Origin: Ophioderma brevispina | Taxonomy: Eukaryota; Echinodermata; Ophiuroidea; Amphilepidida; Ophiodermatidae | Direction: 5' to 3' | NCBI GenBank assembly: GCA_023653785.1 | Contig: JAMKCH010019783.1 | Coordinates: forward strand, 42,233 to 106,232 | DNA: 64,000 nucleotides | Shown here: positions 22,766-33,656 of the stretch, piece after piece | Layout of the letters: every line of letters begins with the position of its first letter | Position numbering within the stretch: position 1 is the stretch's first letter | Made by a program: the position numbers and the translations under genes | The notes under the pieces: generated by a model | Database searches by the model: none | What the model was told of the DNA's origin: nothing | What the model saw: the letters and a program-made list of their open reading frames with translations, nothing else

Positions 22766-23406
22766 CCCACACATGTGGCAGTCACATGTCATTTCACTGG
22801 CTTGTTTGAAGGTTTTGTCGTGGCCCATCTTGGAAAATTTGCAGAGTTACATATCTACAACATAATTTCCTGGGGAAAAAAAAAAACACGTTCTCATCCG
22901 AGTTTTGACCCATAAGCAGGGGTGTGATCTTGAGGATTTTACCTGATTTCCGGATTTTTTAATTTTCAACATTCCCCACAACTTTATTGCATTTGGCCTT
23001 GATCTAGGCATTTTCAGGTAAATTTTACACTGTTTTGGGGATTTTTTTACCAAAATTCTGGATTTTTCCACCAAAAAACTCAATCACACCCTGCATAGTT
23101 GCTAAAAAACCACTTTGTAAAATGCATTTTTAATCAATAATGTATTAGAAAACCTTGTATCGTGCTATAACATTTAAGCCCTCTTAACTGAAGGTTTGCC
23201 CGACAGGTATAAGTTGGCCTTCCAAAAACTCATTAAACCAACCCCAGAATGTAATCTACCACATCATCCATTTTGAGGGAAACTCTGATTCATGGTCATT
23301 AATCCAGCATTTATCTCATGAACTGATCCCAGGCCAGCTGACCATGGAGGCTTCACACAAAACACTAGAAATCACAATTCTGAATGATTTATGATATTGT
23401 TTCTAG
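22766..23406. other. Intron, no recognised feature
   Basis: A weak repeat of GGATTTT(A/T)CC-type strings occurs at 22930-23080. Otherwise there is nothing definable before the acceptor at 23401-23406. Confidence 0.4.
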
Positions 23407-23525
23407 ATACAAGATGTTAATCCACGTCAGAACGCCACACCAACGAGAAGCCGCACACTTGTCCTAAGTGCAACAAAAGTTTCTCTCGATTAGAAAACCT
23501 CAAGATAACAACAGGTCTCATTAAG
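23407..23525 (+). CDS. GLIS2-like factor, exon with end of finger 2 and finger 3
   Basis: The acceptor TTTCTAG ends at 23406. The exon then reads YKMLIHVRT, TNEKPH, TCPKCNKSFSRLENLKI, and ends near an ISH/NRSH equivalent before the donor AAG|GTAATA at 23526. This is the most diagnostic piece of the gene. YKMLIH.RTHTNEKPH joined to CNKSFSRLENLKIH is the conserved second-to-third finger block of GLIS proteins, with C-x2-C spacing in finger 3. The frame is broken by one extra C near 23435 and one missing base near 23505, and the last codon before the donor reads TAA instead of the expected T-G linker. Both borders fall at the positions needed to join the neighbouring exons in phase. Confidence 0.85.
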
Positions 23526-23534
23526 GTAATATAT

Positions 23535-23667
23535 CAGGGTTAGTGCCAGAAGGCCCCCATCTGCAAATAAGTGCCATTTGTCAGTTTTGTTGGTATAAGT
23601 GTTATACTCCCCCCCTGCCACATCTAACATGTGGCAGCTATTGCAGAGGGCCCTTGCACAAACCCTC
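23535..23667. mobile_element. Hairpin MITE family J, copy 2
   Basis: It has the same nested arms as the copy at 5689: GGGTTAGTGCC.GAAGG.CCC and GGGCCCTTGCACAAACCCTC outside, CATCTGCAA and TTGCAGA inside. It starts only about 10 bp after the 5' splice site of GLIS exon 2. Confidence 0.65.
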
Positions 23668-23864
23668 AAATGCTCATTGATGTTTAAGAACAATTTACAC
23701 TGTTTCTGCAATTTACCCCACCGGCAGGAGAGACACTGTCTCATTAATCACAGGAGGATTGTAGAACGTGCTAATTATTTGACTTATTAAGCACTATCAA
23801 TCAAGCGGGGATCAATTTACATGCCCTCAAGGCAAGTGGTAATCAATCAAGTAGTAATCATTTT

Positions 23865-23893
23865 GTCTCGCCTGAACGTTGTTCGGCAGAGAC
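23865..23893. repeat. Hairpin heading an array (GTCTCGCCTG type)
   Basis: GTCTCGCCTGAAC and GTTCGGCAGAGAC pair as a 13 bp stem with one bulge. A GTCTGTCT-rich microsatellite (23905-23970) and then more than 3 kb of tandem arrays follow. Confidence 0.55.
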
Positions 23894-24079
23894 CTTAGTA
23901 ATCACTTTTAGGTCTGTCTCTGTCTGTCGTCTGTCGTTCTGTCTGCCTTGTTGTCTGTGTCGTTCATGATGTGTGTGTGCCTGACTCCGTGTTCATGGGC
24001 TGGTGTACGATTTATCTGGAGTTCCCGTTTTAAGGGTATGTGATGTAACTTGGGGAAAGAAGCAGGGCCACGAGGTTCT

Positions 24080-24900
24080 CGACCTGATTAGATTTTGGGC
24101 ATAAAAATGCTAATTAAGTATCTAAGTTGCCATAATTACGAAAATTTTACCGCAAGGATTGTGTACAAGTTTCGGGAGTTCCGTAAGGTGTATGATGATG
24201 TAACTTGGGGAAGGGAGCGGGCTGGAGAGTTCTCGAACTGCTTAGATTTCGGGCGTATTTCGGGCAAATTAAGTATGCAAAGGAGACTAATTAATATGCA
24301 AAAATCAGAGTAATGGCTATTATAATTTGAAACGGTACATTGGATACGGAAAAATTCCTTCACTGCATGCAAACCTATCATGGGCGCATTTTTTTGCAAT
24401 TTGATCGTGTGTGATACATGCGGCTTACTTACTTGGTATGCAAATGAGCTAATTAAATTGCGTAATTACTGTATTCTGAAACCGTACATCGGATAGGCAA
24501 AAAATTCCTTCGCTGCTGCATGAAAGATTACATGCATGCATTATATTGGTGAATCATAATTGGGGTCAAAGTGCATGTGGGTCCGATATGCATTAAAAGG
24601 GCATTTTTGATACAATTGATCTAATTAAATATGCATAATTGGTGATCACTTAAAATGGTATATTGCATATGCAAAAATTCCTTCGCTACATGAGACTTCT
24701 ATGCTGTAATTCTTTGTATGGAATCACAATTGCGGTCAAAGTGCAAGTGGGTCAATAAAGGCAGTGTTTGATGCCATTGATCTAATTAAATATGCGTAAT
24801 GCTGTATCGCTTAAATGTACATTGGATATGCAAAATTCCTTCGCTACATGAGACTACTATAGGGTACAATCTTTTGCCACCCCCCCCCCCATGCTGAATC
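24080..24900. repeat. Tandem array, about 150-175 bp unit
   Basis: The anchor GTACATTGGATATGCAAAAATTCCTTCGCTACATGAGAC recurs, with changes, at about 24332, 24482, 24657 and 24817. Units also share TGATCTAATTAAATATGC and GGTCAAAGTGCA. ATGCAAAT octamers appear in some units. The array lies in the second recognised GLIS intron. Confidence 0.7.
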
Positions 24901-25290
24901 TTATATTGTCGGTCAAAAATTGCACATGTGCAGCGCGCAACTTAAAGGCGCAGCATTCTTTGATTATTGTAAAATTGCAAACTAATGCCAAATGATTGGT
25001 CCATTTCAACCAAATTTCTCAGGGTTGTCAAAAAATGTCAGTGTGAAAAATACTACACCTTCAAAAAGAATTGATTCAGGAGTTTGTTTACCTTGCAATA
25101 AATTAGGACAGCATGACTCCCTGTGTTATATTGGGCAGGGATATGGCTTGTAGTGATTGCGTGGTGTACAAAAAAACTGGGTGTACAAAACAAGACTAAT
25201 CAAGGGGGCGGACGAGTACACCACAACAAAAGGTATTAACATCAATATGGCTTAGATCAGTGCCATGTTAATTGAAATCTATATTACTAA
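24901..25290. other. Intron between arrays, no feature
   Basis: AT-rich sequence with a C-rich stretch at 24881-24890. No gene or repeat is definable here. Confidence 0.4.
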
Positions 25291-26425
25291 AAACCAAACT
25301 GTGGGTTGTTTTGTTTGTTTGTCCGGCTAGAGTTTCGCCATCCTTAACATACGGATATGAATTTTGTATGGTGGTAGAGCTCGGACGTACGAGGTTTGTG
25401 CTCACGTTTCGAGGGTCAGTTTTGGGGGTCAAAGGTCATCAGAGGTCATATTGGTAACTGGCTGTGCTTTGACGATGGATATGAGTTTTGGTATAGTGGT
25501 AGTTTCGCCGTCCGAGTTTAGTGGTCACATTTTCGAGGGTCATTGGGGGTCAAAGGTAATCCAGGGTCATTATTGGGTTAACTTTGCCCGTGCTTTGACG
25601 TATGGGGGATATGAGTTTTGGTATGGTGGTAGAGTTTAGGCCGTACGAGTTCAGTGGTCACATTTCGAGGGGTTCATTGGGGGGTCAAAGGTTTAATCCA
25701 AGGGTCATTATTGGGTAACTTTGGCGTGCTTTGACATATGGATATGAGTTTTGGTTATAGTGGTAGACTTTAGGCCGTACGAGTTAGTGGTCACATTTTT
25801 CGAGGGGTTCATTTGAGCGGTCAAAGGTCATCCAGGGTCATTATGGATAACTTGGCCGCGCTTTTTGACATATGGATATGAGTTTTGGTATGGTAGTAGA
25901 GTTTCGCCATACGGGTTTAGTGGTCACAGTTCGAGGGGTTACATATGGGGTCAAAGGTCATCCAGGGGTCATAATTGGGGAAATTCGCCCGGCTTGACGT
26001 ATGGATATGAGTTTTGGCGGTGTTTGGTATGGTGGTAGCGTTTCGCCATATACTGAGTTTAAAGTGGTCAAAATTTTTGAGGGTCATTGGGGGTTTCAAA
26101 GGTCATCCAAGGGTCATTTATATTGGGTAACTTGGCTGTGCTTACATATGGATATGAGTGTGGTATAGTGGTCGAGGTTTGCCGTTCGAGTTTAGTGGGC
26201 ACATTTTCGAGGCGGTTCATCTTGGCTGCGAGTTCACCCAAGGTCATCCGTGCGTGTCATAGGGTAATCATTGGCCGTGCTTTTTACGTATGGATATGAA
26301 TTTGTTTATGGGGGTAGTAGAGCTTTGCCGTACAGAAGGTTGTGAACATGGTTATGGATGGGTCAATAGTGGGGGTCAAAGGTCATCCAGGTCACTATTT
26401 CGGTAACTTGACTATGCTTAATGAC
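25290..26425. repeat. Satellite-like array, about 130 bp unit with DR1-type motifs
   Basis: Eight to nine units share the text TATGGATATGAGTTTTGGTA, TGGTAGAGTTTCGCC, GAGTTTAGTGGTCACA and TTTCGAGGGTCATTGG, then GGGGTCAAAGGTCATCCAGG. GGGTCAAAGGTCA is a consensus DR1 (two AGGTCA half-sites spaced by one base) and occurs in most units. The indel-rich differences between neighbours make the period range from about 115 to 140 bp. Open frames across the array are repeat artefacts. Confidence 0.8.
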
Positions 26426-26799
26426 CGACTTAAGTGCCCTGGGCACTAATTGGCGAATTTACAGTGATTATGGAAAACCATTCCAGTATACTCATTCTAG
26501 CGGGTATACTCAGCTAGCGGGGCCGCGCGTTTAGAGCGGGCTCACCGATAGTAGTTTTTTTTCTAGTTATGGTCAGTTCTTTGGGGGTGCCAGTCTGTTC
26601 AGTCTGTTTACATTCTTGAAAAATGTGAAAAATACGCAAAATTGTGCATTCACCGCTTTCTGGACCCGTAGGGGACTCAAATTTAAAATGTGTGGTCACA
26701 GTTTTTTTTTTTCAAAAATAGTGTTGCCAAATGAAAAATTTCATAGTTTTACTAAATTTAGTGGCAATTTTAAGGCGATTTTTGCACTGAACTTCTCAT

Positions 26800-27480
26800 G
26801 ATTAATATCTCGACAATGGAAAATGGTGGTGACCCCTGTGGGTAGGTATGTCAATGAAATAAGCAGAGCAGGAAATAAAGGAATAATATAAATGACAAAC
26901 CCGGGGGTGCTACTCATAACCATCTCTTGGTTATGAATTATGTTGGGGACATTTCAAGATAATATCTCCAAAACGGAAGATGTTGTGACCCTTGGTGTAT
27001 CCAAACAAATGAAAGAGTGAGAAGGATAGAATACTATAAATGCAAACCGGGGGGGTGCTACTCCTATAAACGTTCTCTTACTTGTGGCCTCATGTGGGGA
27101 CATTTCAAGATTAATAATCTCCACAACGGAAAAGGTTGTGACCCCGAGGGGTGTGTCAAATGAAAGAGTAGAGTTATAGAATACTATCAAAAATGCAAAA
27201 CCGGGGGTGCTGCTCCTAAACATCTTTAGTCATGCTCTTGTTGAGGACTTCTCATGATTAATATCTACCCACAATTGGAAAATGTTTGTGACCCTGGTGG
27301 TGGTGTGTCAAAGAAAGAGCAGGCAGGAAGAAAGAACTAATGCATACCAGGGGGTGCTACTCCTAAACATATCTGACTTATGCTCGGGGGGGGGGGGATT
27401 GGGAATTTCAACTTTCAAGATTAATATCTGCCACAATGGAAAATGGTGTATGTGACCCCTAGGGTGGTGTCAAACATGAA
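26800..27480. repeat. Tandem array, about 150 bp unit, 5 copies
   Basis: Units share AATATCTCCACAATGGAAAA, GTGACCCC.GGG, TGTCAAATGAAAGAG and CCGGGGGTGCTACTCCTAAAC, with copies near 26805, 26965, 27110, 27255 and 27420. This directly continues the AGGTCA array domain but is unrelated in sequence. Confidence 0.75.
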
Positions 27481-27990
27481 CTAGTGGAGTAAAGCAATAC
27501 TTAAGAAATGGAGTTTATCTGCTTTTGAACAACTTTTGGGGGACACCCGGGACCGAAGTTGCACTCTGGGGTGCTGCTTTTTGTCTTACAGATAAGCGCG
27601 AAAAAGAAAGGCGAGACTTGTGGTTCGAGGAAACCGCCTGTTTAGTACCACTTAACTGGCTCTTGATATCAATGCCTAATCACTCAATCATTAATCATCC
27701 ATTAGGGTATTCCAAGTGCTGAGGTTCTTGAAGCCTTTGTGGGTCTGAGACCTTTGTGTCTATTGACAGTTATATGCAGTTACTGTTTAAATACGAAGGC
27801 TGGATGTAAAGTTTTTGATTGTAGCTAGGTTCATTGGGTGTACAGAGTAATTATATAAATAATATAATAATAATAACTGCAGTGCTTATAAAGCACATAA
27901 ATATAAGAAACATCTCAATGCGTGTTGCCTATCTTTATTACGCTGCCATCAGGAAAAGCGAAACTAGGTATTCTGTGATGGCAAACATGA
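27481..27990. other. Intron, no recognised feature
   Basis: The open frame at 27525-27722 has no recognisable content. A TAATAA-rich stretch lies at 27850-27880. Confidence 0.4.
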
Positions 27991-27994
27991 ATTC

Positions 27995-28235
27995 ATTCTT
28001 CATCTGATGCCTCTAGGTTCAAGTACCCTCTGTCAAAAAACAACAGGGCATTTTTCAAGTTTGTGATCCAAAACTTTGGAAAAACTTGTTCGTAGCATCA
28101 GAGATGGGTTTCAAAAACATTTGAAAACTCACCTCTCGTCAGCGACTGATTCTCTTCATCTTCTATCATATGTAAAGTGCTGTGTTCTTTGTAGAGCACT
28201 GCATTATACATACATTATTACTATTAGGCCACCCA
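27995..28235 (+). pseudogene. 3' end fragment of a non-LTR retrotransposon ORF2
   Basis: Across one frameshift the + strand reads a FKV.DPKLWKNL block, then SIRDGFQKHLKTHLSS, then a short hydrophobic tail and stop. This is the usual end of CR1/L2/Rex-type LINE polyproteins (A-P-K-LWNSLP..IR, then F.KHLKTHLF). It is followed by a TATTACTATTA string like the 3' tails of such elements. It is 5'-truncated, which is normal for LINE copies. The host is the GLIS intron. Confidence 0.55.
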
Positions 28236-28344
28236 AGTTTTTTAAAAAACAAAAAAGCGAGACTTGGCCTGTCTCAAGACTAGGTGACAAGGATGAATAT
28301 ATTTTAATCTTTCCCTGGTGAAGGCCAGCATACACGAAGTGTGA

Positions 28345-28432
28345 AAAAAACCCATGTGTGTTGGCCGGACTCAAACCAGCCCAACCTCCCACTGCAAGAA
28401 TACACGAACGGCGCACTACCCTTTAGAACCCC
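28345..28432 (-). mobile_element. Possible tRNA-like SINE fragment
   Basis: On the - strand a box-B-like GGTTTGAGTCC (one mismatch from the pol III B box) lies in a T-arm-like context. A possible A-box-like stretch (GGGTAGTGCGCCG) lies about 50 bases upstream. No complete cloverleaf can be drawn, so it is not called a tRNA gene. Confidence 0.3.
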
Positions 28433-28452
28433 CACAATTAAGCTAACAAGTC

Positions 28453-28598
28453 GGGTTGGTAGAGGAGCGAGTAGTCAACTTATAGGTATTAAGTCTGAAA
28501 GGGTTTTTTCAATCGCTTCCGAATGGAGGCATGAGAACAAGATATATTTCGGAATTTTAAAATACCTATATAGTTAATCTATCACTCTCTACCAACCC
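28453..28598. mobile_element. 146 bp hairpin MITE
   Basis: The arms GGGTTGGTAGAG and CTCTACCAACCC mark the ends. Inner complementary blocks (ATAGGTATT and AATACCTAT) extend the pairing to more than 40 bp per side with mismatches. Confidence 0.6.
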
Positions 28599-29039
28599 TA
28601 GGTGCTAGCTCATTGATCAGAGCTCCATTCTAGTAATTTCCATGGTTCTGTTTGAGTCTGGCCAAATGCACACGGGGTTAGCACGGTTCAAAAGCTTGAG
28701 CAAAATGAAGATAACTTGCCAAGGGAAATTATCTCTTACCACAGATACAAAAGTACAGTTTTCAATGTTGAAAGAATGGCAAGCATAATAAAGAGACTGT
28801 GTTGTAGGGAGATATCTGAATTACGCCCTTCTAGGTGGATATTTTAAATTTGTGGGATTTACAATAGTTCAAAGATGTTGTGGGAATTCAAAATCCTGTC
28901 AATGTGTCATGGAATCAGTCGATTAAACTTTAATCTGAGTATACAAATATATTGCCAGGGTTTTTGTAATGGTGTAAAGAAGACGTTTTGAGCTGCATTC
29001 ATTTCGGTACCTTGGGCACTTTTGATCTGGATCTGAAAT

Positions 29040-29145
29040 TAGAACATGCCAAAAATTATTATTTTGTGATATATTAAAAAAAATAAAAAAAATAAAAAAA
29101 ATAAAAGGATTTAAAAAAAAAAAAAAAAAAGAAAAAAGTTTAAAA
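29040..29145. repeat. A-rich (ATAAAAAA)n low-complexity tract
   Basis: Runs of A broken by single T or G over about 100 bp, lying upstream of the third GLIS exon. Confidence 0.8.
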
Positions 29146-29238
29146 GTATTGAAACGTGAAAATATTAACCCCTCACAATAACACTTTTACAGTTAAGTCC
29201 ATATACAAGTGACTTGACTTTTCATCGTTGATTTTCAG

Positions 29239-29546
29239 GAGAGCGGCCATATGTGTGTCCAGTGGATGGGTGCTTTGCAACAAGCGATACTCAACTCCAG
29301 CGAACAGATTCAAAACACCAGCACCCACACTGGAAAGAAAAGCCCTATTTTTCTGCAAAGTGCCTCGCTGCAACAAACGCTACACAGACCCCAGCTTCCT
29401 ACGTAAAACAGTTCAAGTTTCACGACCCACTACACAAACGAGGATCTGCCGTTCTTCACCAAATCAGATCGTGCACCTCGGTAAACAAAGCTGAGCGGCC
29501 ACTTCGCCGTCTTCCCCCGGCCCCCGTTTTTACCCCGAACGACTAA
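29239..29546 (+). CDS. GLIS2-like factor, exon with fingers 4 and 5
   Basis: The acceptor GATTTTCAG ends at 29238. The exon starts in the T-G-E-R-P linker and reads ERPYVCPVDGC, a KRYS..S/RF.. helix with frame breaks, a T-H-T-G-K linker, then FCKVPRCNKRYTDPSFLRK and V.F.DPLHKR. The block C-x4-C, NKRYTDPS-LRKH is the invariant fifth finger of GLIS/GLI proteins. The order and phase fit the exon at 23407. At least four one-base indels break the frame, so the open frames 29228-29494 and 29253-29546 are alternating pieces of one exon. After finger 5 a short tail (GSAVLHQIRSC, then ERPLRRLPPAPVF) is readable to a stop at 29544. I cannot tell whether the exon ends before it (a GTAAAC lies at 29480). 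The rest of the C-terminal region was not found. Confidence 0.85.
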
Positions 29547-30100
29547 CACGCCAATTATGCCTCGATATCACACCTCGCCGCCAGCCATACAGCAGGGGAC
29601 GGTCAGAGGGCAGTTTGTCTACCCAGTGTAGTACCACTCCCCGTCGTCCCTCCTCATTATAGGTTACGTCACATTACCAGGACACCTAGCATCATTAGGT
29701 GTAATCCCGGTCTTGCCCTTGGGTTCGTTGTCTCCCGGACTTGTGAGTTCTACAGGTAATGGAAGTCGCCGTTGGACATAGCTGGTCTCTCCTTCCAAAG
29801 ACAGTATCTGATCACCTGCCAAAGGCCTAGTGGTGAGACCCCACCTATAATGACCTTGACCTTAATCTGAACAAAAACGTCACTGGTTGACCCTTCAGGA
29901 CCCAGGCACAATTGGCTAAGGTTGAAGACTAGTGTGTAGTAGCATACACTCGGAACGGACAGCAACGTTGGGCCAACTCAAAGTACTTCTGAAAAAGGAT
30001 ACCAGGGTTCTTCCATGGCAAACCAATTAATAGATCTTAGCCAGGCAGGGCTGGACGCAGTGATTTAATAAGATGCTATTTGTGATCAATTTGTTGAAGC
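29547..30100. other. GC-balanced stretch, possible C-terminal or 3' UTR part of the GLIS-like gene
   Basis: The sequence stays less AT-rich to about 29960 (CTCGCCGCCAGCC, CCGTCGTCCC), as exonic DNA does here. No frame stays open for more than 70 codons and no domain is visible. If the same indel rate applies, coding sequence cannot be excluded. Confidence 0.3.
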
Positions 30101-30380
30101 TTAAAGGTCCATGGCCCAATTGCTAATGCCTCATCCCCAGGATGCTCTCAAATTATCGGAAAAATTGGTGAAAATTGGGGGGTGTTGAAGAAAGAAAGAT
30201 CATTTTTTCTGGTTAGCTTGAAATATGAACACCAAAGGCTGTGTGTGGGGGATGATGGTGAAAATGTGCATTATTCGATTGAACAATATTAATTATACAC
30301 AGTTCTCTATGGGATTAAAAAATAATGTTGGTTGGACTCCTTATCAAATAAATGAAATATTGGCGTGAAATGGACCTTTC
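30101..30380. mobile_element. MITE family D, copy 1
   Basis: It starts TTAAAGGTCCATGGCCCAAT at 30101 and ends GAAATGGACCTTTC. Matching ends and shared text (a CTCTATGGG-type core and a block with AATATTAATTATACACAG) occur in inverse orientation at 47356-47700. Confidence 0.65.
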
Positions 30381-30430
30381 CAGATGGGATTTTTGGGTCA
30401 GGTTCATTAAATCAAGAAAAAAAATTGTAA

Positions 30431-30653
30431 TACTGTTTTAAAACATGTTAATTTCGCGACGGTACTTAATTTCGCGAATTTCGCGAGTAAACAAGGAATT
30501 CACGGAAATATAAATCCTTGCAAAAATATTGCCCAAGTACAATCAGCGTCATCACAAAATTTCAAATCGCGAATTTAATACTCGTGAAAATGTCACCAAT
30601 CGCAAATTTGCGAAAAAAAAAGTAAACCCGCGAAAATAAAATGTTTTACAGTA
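30431..30653. mobile_element. TTTCGCG-type MITE
   Basis: The ends are TACTGTTTTAAAACAT and ATGTTTTACAGTA, followed inward by AATTTCGCG- and CGCGAAAAT-type strings. The body is a series of short CGCGAA/TTCGCG repeats on both strands. A TA dinucleotide at each end fits a Tc1/mariner-type TA target site. Similar CGCG-rich MITEs are common in marine invertebrates. Confidence 0.7.
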
Positions 30654-30782
30654 ATTAAATTAGGCCTCCCCTTTGACATTGGCCACTTTACTTATTTGTC
30701 TGTATGGAATATTGTATACAAGACTTTCTGAAAACCAAACTTATCTATGACTGGGTTTAGCTTAAATATGGAAAGCCTATCA

Positions 30783-31200
30783 GGGGGGGTAGGACATTCC
30801 ATCTTAACAGCAACAGCAAGTTCAAAACGGCGTCAACTTCCAGGTGCTAGTTTGTTTCAAGGGACTTAACGGCTAGGAGGGCGCTCTACGCATATCGAAC
30901 GGGTTACACACAGACTTGCCAAAGACTAGGCCTGGTCACGCATATTAATACAAAGGGACCGTTAATGGAAATTACACTATTTTGCAGCGGGGTTAAGCCA
31001 ATAAACCCCGACGGATTTTAAGCCAATAATGTTCTAATTTATCAGATTATTACTAAGATCTGTTGAATGAAGGTTAAGAGATGATTTTTTATGGCACTGG
31101 ACAGAGACTGCCATAGTAAATGCAGTTAGCAGTTCCCCAAATTACCGTTTGGGAAATAATACCCTAAGGCCCAAATCGAGCAGATCGTGTCCTACCCCCT
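30783..31200. mobile_element. MITE family B, copy 2
   Basis: It starts GGGGGGGTAGGACATTCC and ends GTGTCCTACCCCCT. The internal text follows the copy at 6834-7220 block by block, in the same orientation and with extra small insertions. Confidence 0.8.
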
Positions 31201-33656
31201 GGAAGCCTATCAAAGATTATGTCCAAGCTATTCCAATACAGCAGTGTAAAAATCAGCTATCCCAATAAACTAAGGGAAATAAACATGCTAATTTTTTAGT
31301 GTCACATCATGACAATCATGTTGAAACATTCTCTGCTATGATGATATTACAATAAATGATTAGTTAATTAAAAACAAAGTTCCGCCTGATCAACTCCTTT
31401 TGTTATGTAATTGCCCTGCTACCATGCTCGGACGTCACTAGCAAAACAGGAAGTTGTGATAATCGGTCGGGGTCGGGTCGATCAGTTGAGTAAACTTTAA
31501 AATGCCGCATGCCGAATGAGTTCTTTTTGTGATATGGGTTAAAGGCATCACATGTACGTCCACACAAACCGTTATTTTGCAAACAAGAACACTGTCTGGG
31601 ACATGTCTATGGTGAGCCTACATAGCCTTGGACACACTAATCATATTGACATATTTAATGACTTATCATATCGCGGAAAAATATGCCCCCTTTAACAAAA
31701 ACGACATGCATAACCAGCGTTCAAATTCCCCTGGTATCGGCATCGCCAAAATGCACGCAATTTCGGATAAATCTAGGCATTTCGGCAAATACATCGCAAA
31801 TCCTAGCTATGCAATTTTCCCGGGCAATTTTTCGGAATTCAGTATCGAGCAATAACATTCCCTACACTGAAAATCTAAAATTGAGCTCAAAGGTTTCACC
31901 AAAAGGACAATAAATATCAGAAACCATTCCTTAATTTTGTTGGTCAATGCTAATCTGCTTTTATATGGATAACAACATCAATATGTCTTCGATGTCTCAT
32001 AAATTATCGACAGAATTATCAAAAGACCCGTTACTACTTTAGACATGTTTAGCCGACATTTATCTCTGAGACAAGTTAAATCTTTTCCGATAATTCATGT
32101 TCTAATGCCAGTACCCAAGGCAAAAACATGGCGCCTGATGAAGAGACGGTTGTTTATGATTTGTATACGCCTATCCTCTGATTAGATACTGTGTACATCC
32201 TGCAGTGTGATATAGGTTGGCAACTTTTTCGGGTTTGCAAAAATGATAGGTTTCTACTGCTTTTTCTGCTCAAATGAACGTTTTTTTTGTGCCCAATGGA
32301 GTTTCCCAGAAAAAGGATTATTTTTTGTGATCAACTCAGTATCGGAAGCAAGTCGGCATGCTTATGCATTTTTAAAACTATATCCTCAACTCCAAGAGTA
32401 CCAGGCTAATGTGCGTAAATGTCGGCAAGTCTTATCCAATTGTAGAAATTGTGGTTAAAGAAAAACATCGGGGAAAACATCTCATATATTATTCTATTTG
32501 TTTGTCTTTTCATTGACATCAGCAACTTCACAAATAAAGTATAATCACCCCCGATCAGCCCGTCCAGCTATCCCATTTTGCGAACTCCCGACTTTCAGCG
32601 GTAGCTCATAGTATTTCCTCATTAACCCTTGAGTGATGTCAGCTTGAGAAATGCCATTCAAAGTTTCCATTCAAAATGATGAATTCCCAACATCCACTTT
32701 GTTGTAAAAATATAAACCTATGTATATTGCGCATTTATTTATCCAAATCTTACTTAAATCTGTTTTATGTGCATATAGGTTTATTTTTGTTAAATGTAAA
32801 AAGACCAGAAATCATTACCTCCATGATGAAATGTAGCACTCGAAGAGTTAAATGTACCCTACTTAGCATTGTAATCAATAATGTGCAGAGGCCTGTCAGA
32901 AACTGTAACATGGTAACTGACAAAAAGCATAATACCACTTTACCTGAGGTTCACCTCCCAGGGCTGGTGCTCACCCCTTGACTGATCCCACTGCTGATAC
33001 GAGGGTGGATTTTAAAATCCTCTGATGGCTAGACTGGGTGGTGGTGGAGGGGAGGTTGTAAAATTTTGATAGTTTTTTATTTTATTTGGGGGTGGGGAGC
33101 TTGAGAAACAAAGTTACATGTTTGATTTTTTAACATATATTTTATGGACAATGTTTTTGGTTATCTTCTATTAAAATGAAAACAGCAGAAAAAGGGGACA
33201 GTTATTTCGTTTCTGTTTGGCATTTTAATTAAATTTGGCCTTAAAATTACCACAAAAAGGTTAAAAAACAGGTTCAGATTGCACTGACCAGAGAGATCAA
33301 ATAAACCCTGACCCCGGCCGTAAGACTTCACGCTTGCCTTGTTATGGCGCGAATTTTCACAGAAATGTTGTCGCCATTACAAAATATTAAGGTCCCAGAA
33401 GACGATTTTTTTGTAGGCCTGGTTTACAGCCGGTTTTACAAGGAACAAATATGACAATATGCAAATTGAGTGTTTCACTCCTCAAACGTACGGGTCCCAA
33501 ATTAAAAGTCTGATTATTTTCATAATTCCTGTTGCCAAATTGAATGAACTATCATTTTTACTAAATTTTGGCATGAGGATTTTCAAGCTCTATCTAGGGA
33601 TTTGTGGGTTGTTCACACTGCTTTTCAACAAGGTTACTGCTATACTAAAAAGGTGA
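31201..33656. other. No recognised gene
   Basis: AT-rich sequence downstream of the GLIS exons. The overlapping frames at 31628-31913 and frames at 32243-32458 and 32676-32981 resemble no family that I know and lack splice context. Confidence 0.4.

Noticed and set aside
25272..26299. Several open frames with related translated text
   Set aside because: They are translations of the 130 bp satellite units in shifting frames, not genes.
28345..28432. tRNA gene on the - strand
   Set aside because: There is a B-box-like string, but no acceptor stem or anticodon arm can be built. Kept only as a weak SINE candidate.
29043..29145. A-rich tract as a poly-A tail of a retrocopy
   Set aside because: There is no coding or SINE-like sequence directly upstream and no target duplication was seen. 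Treated as low complexity.
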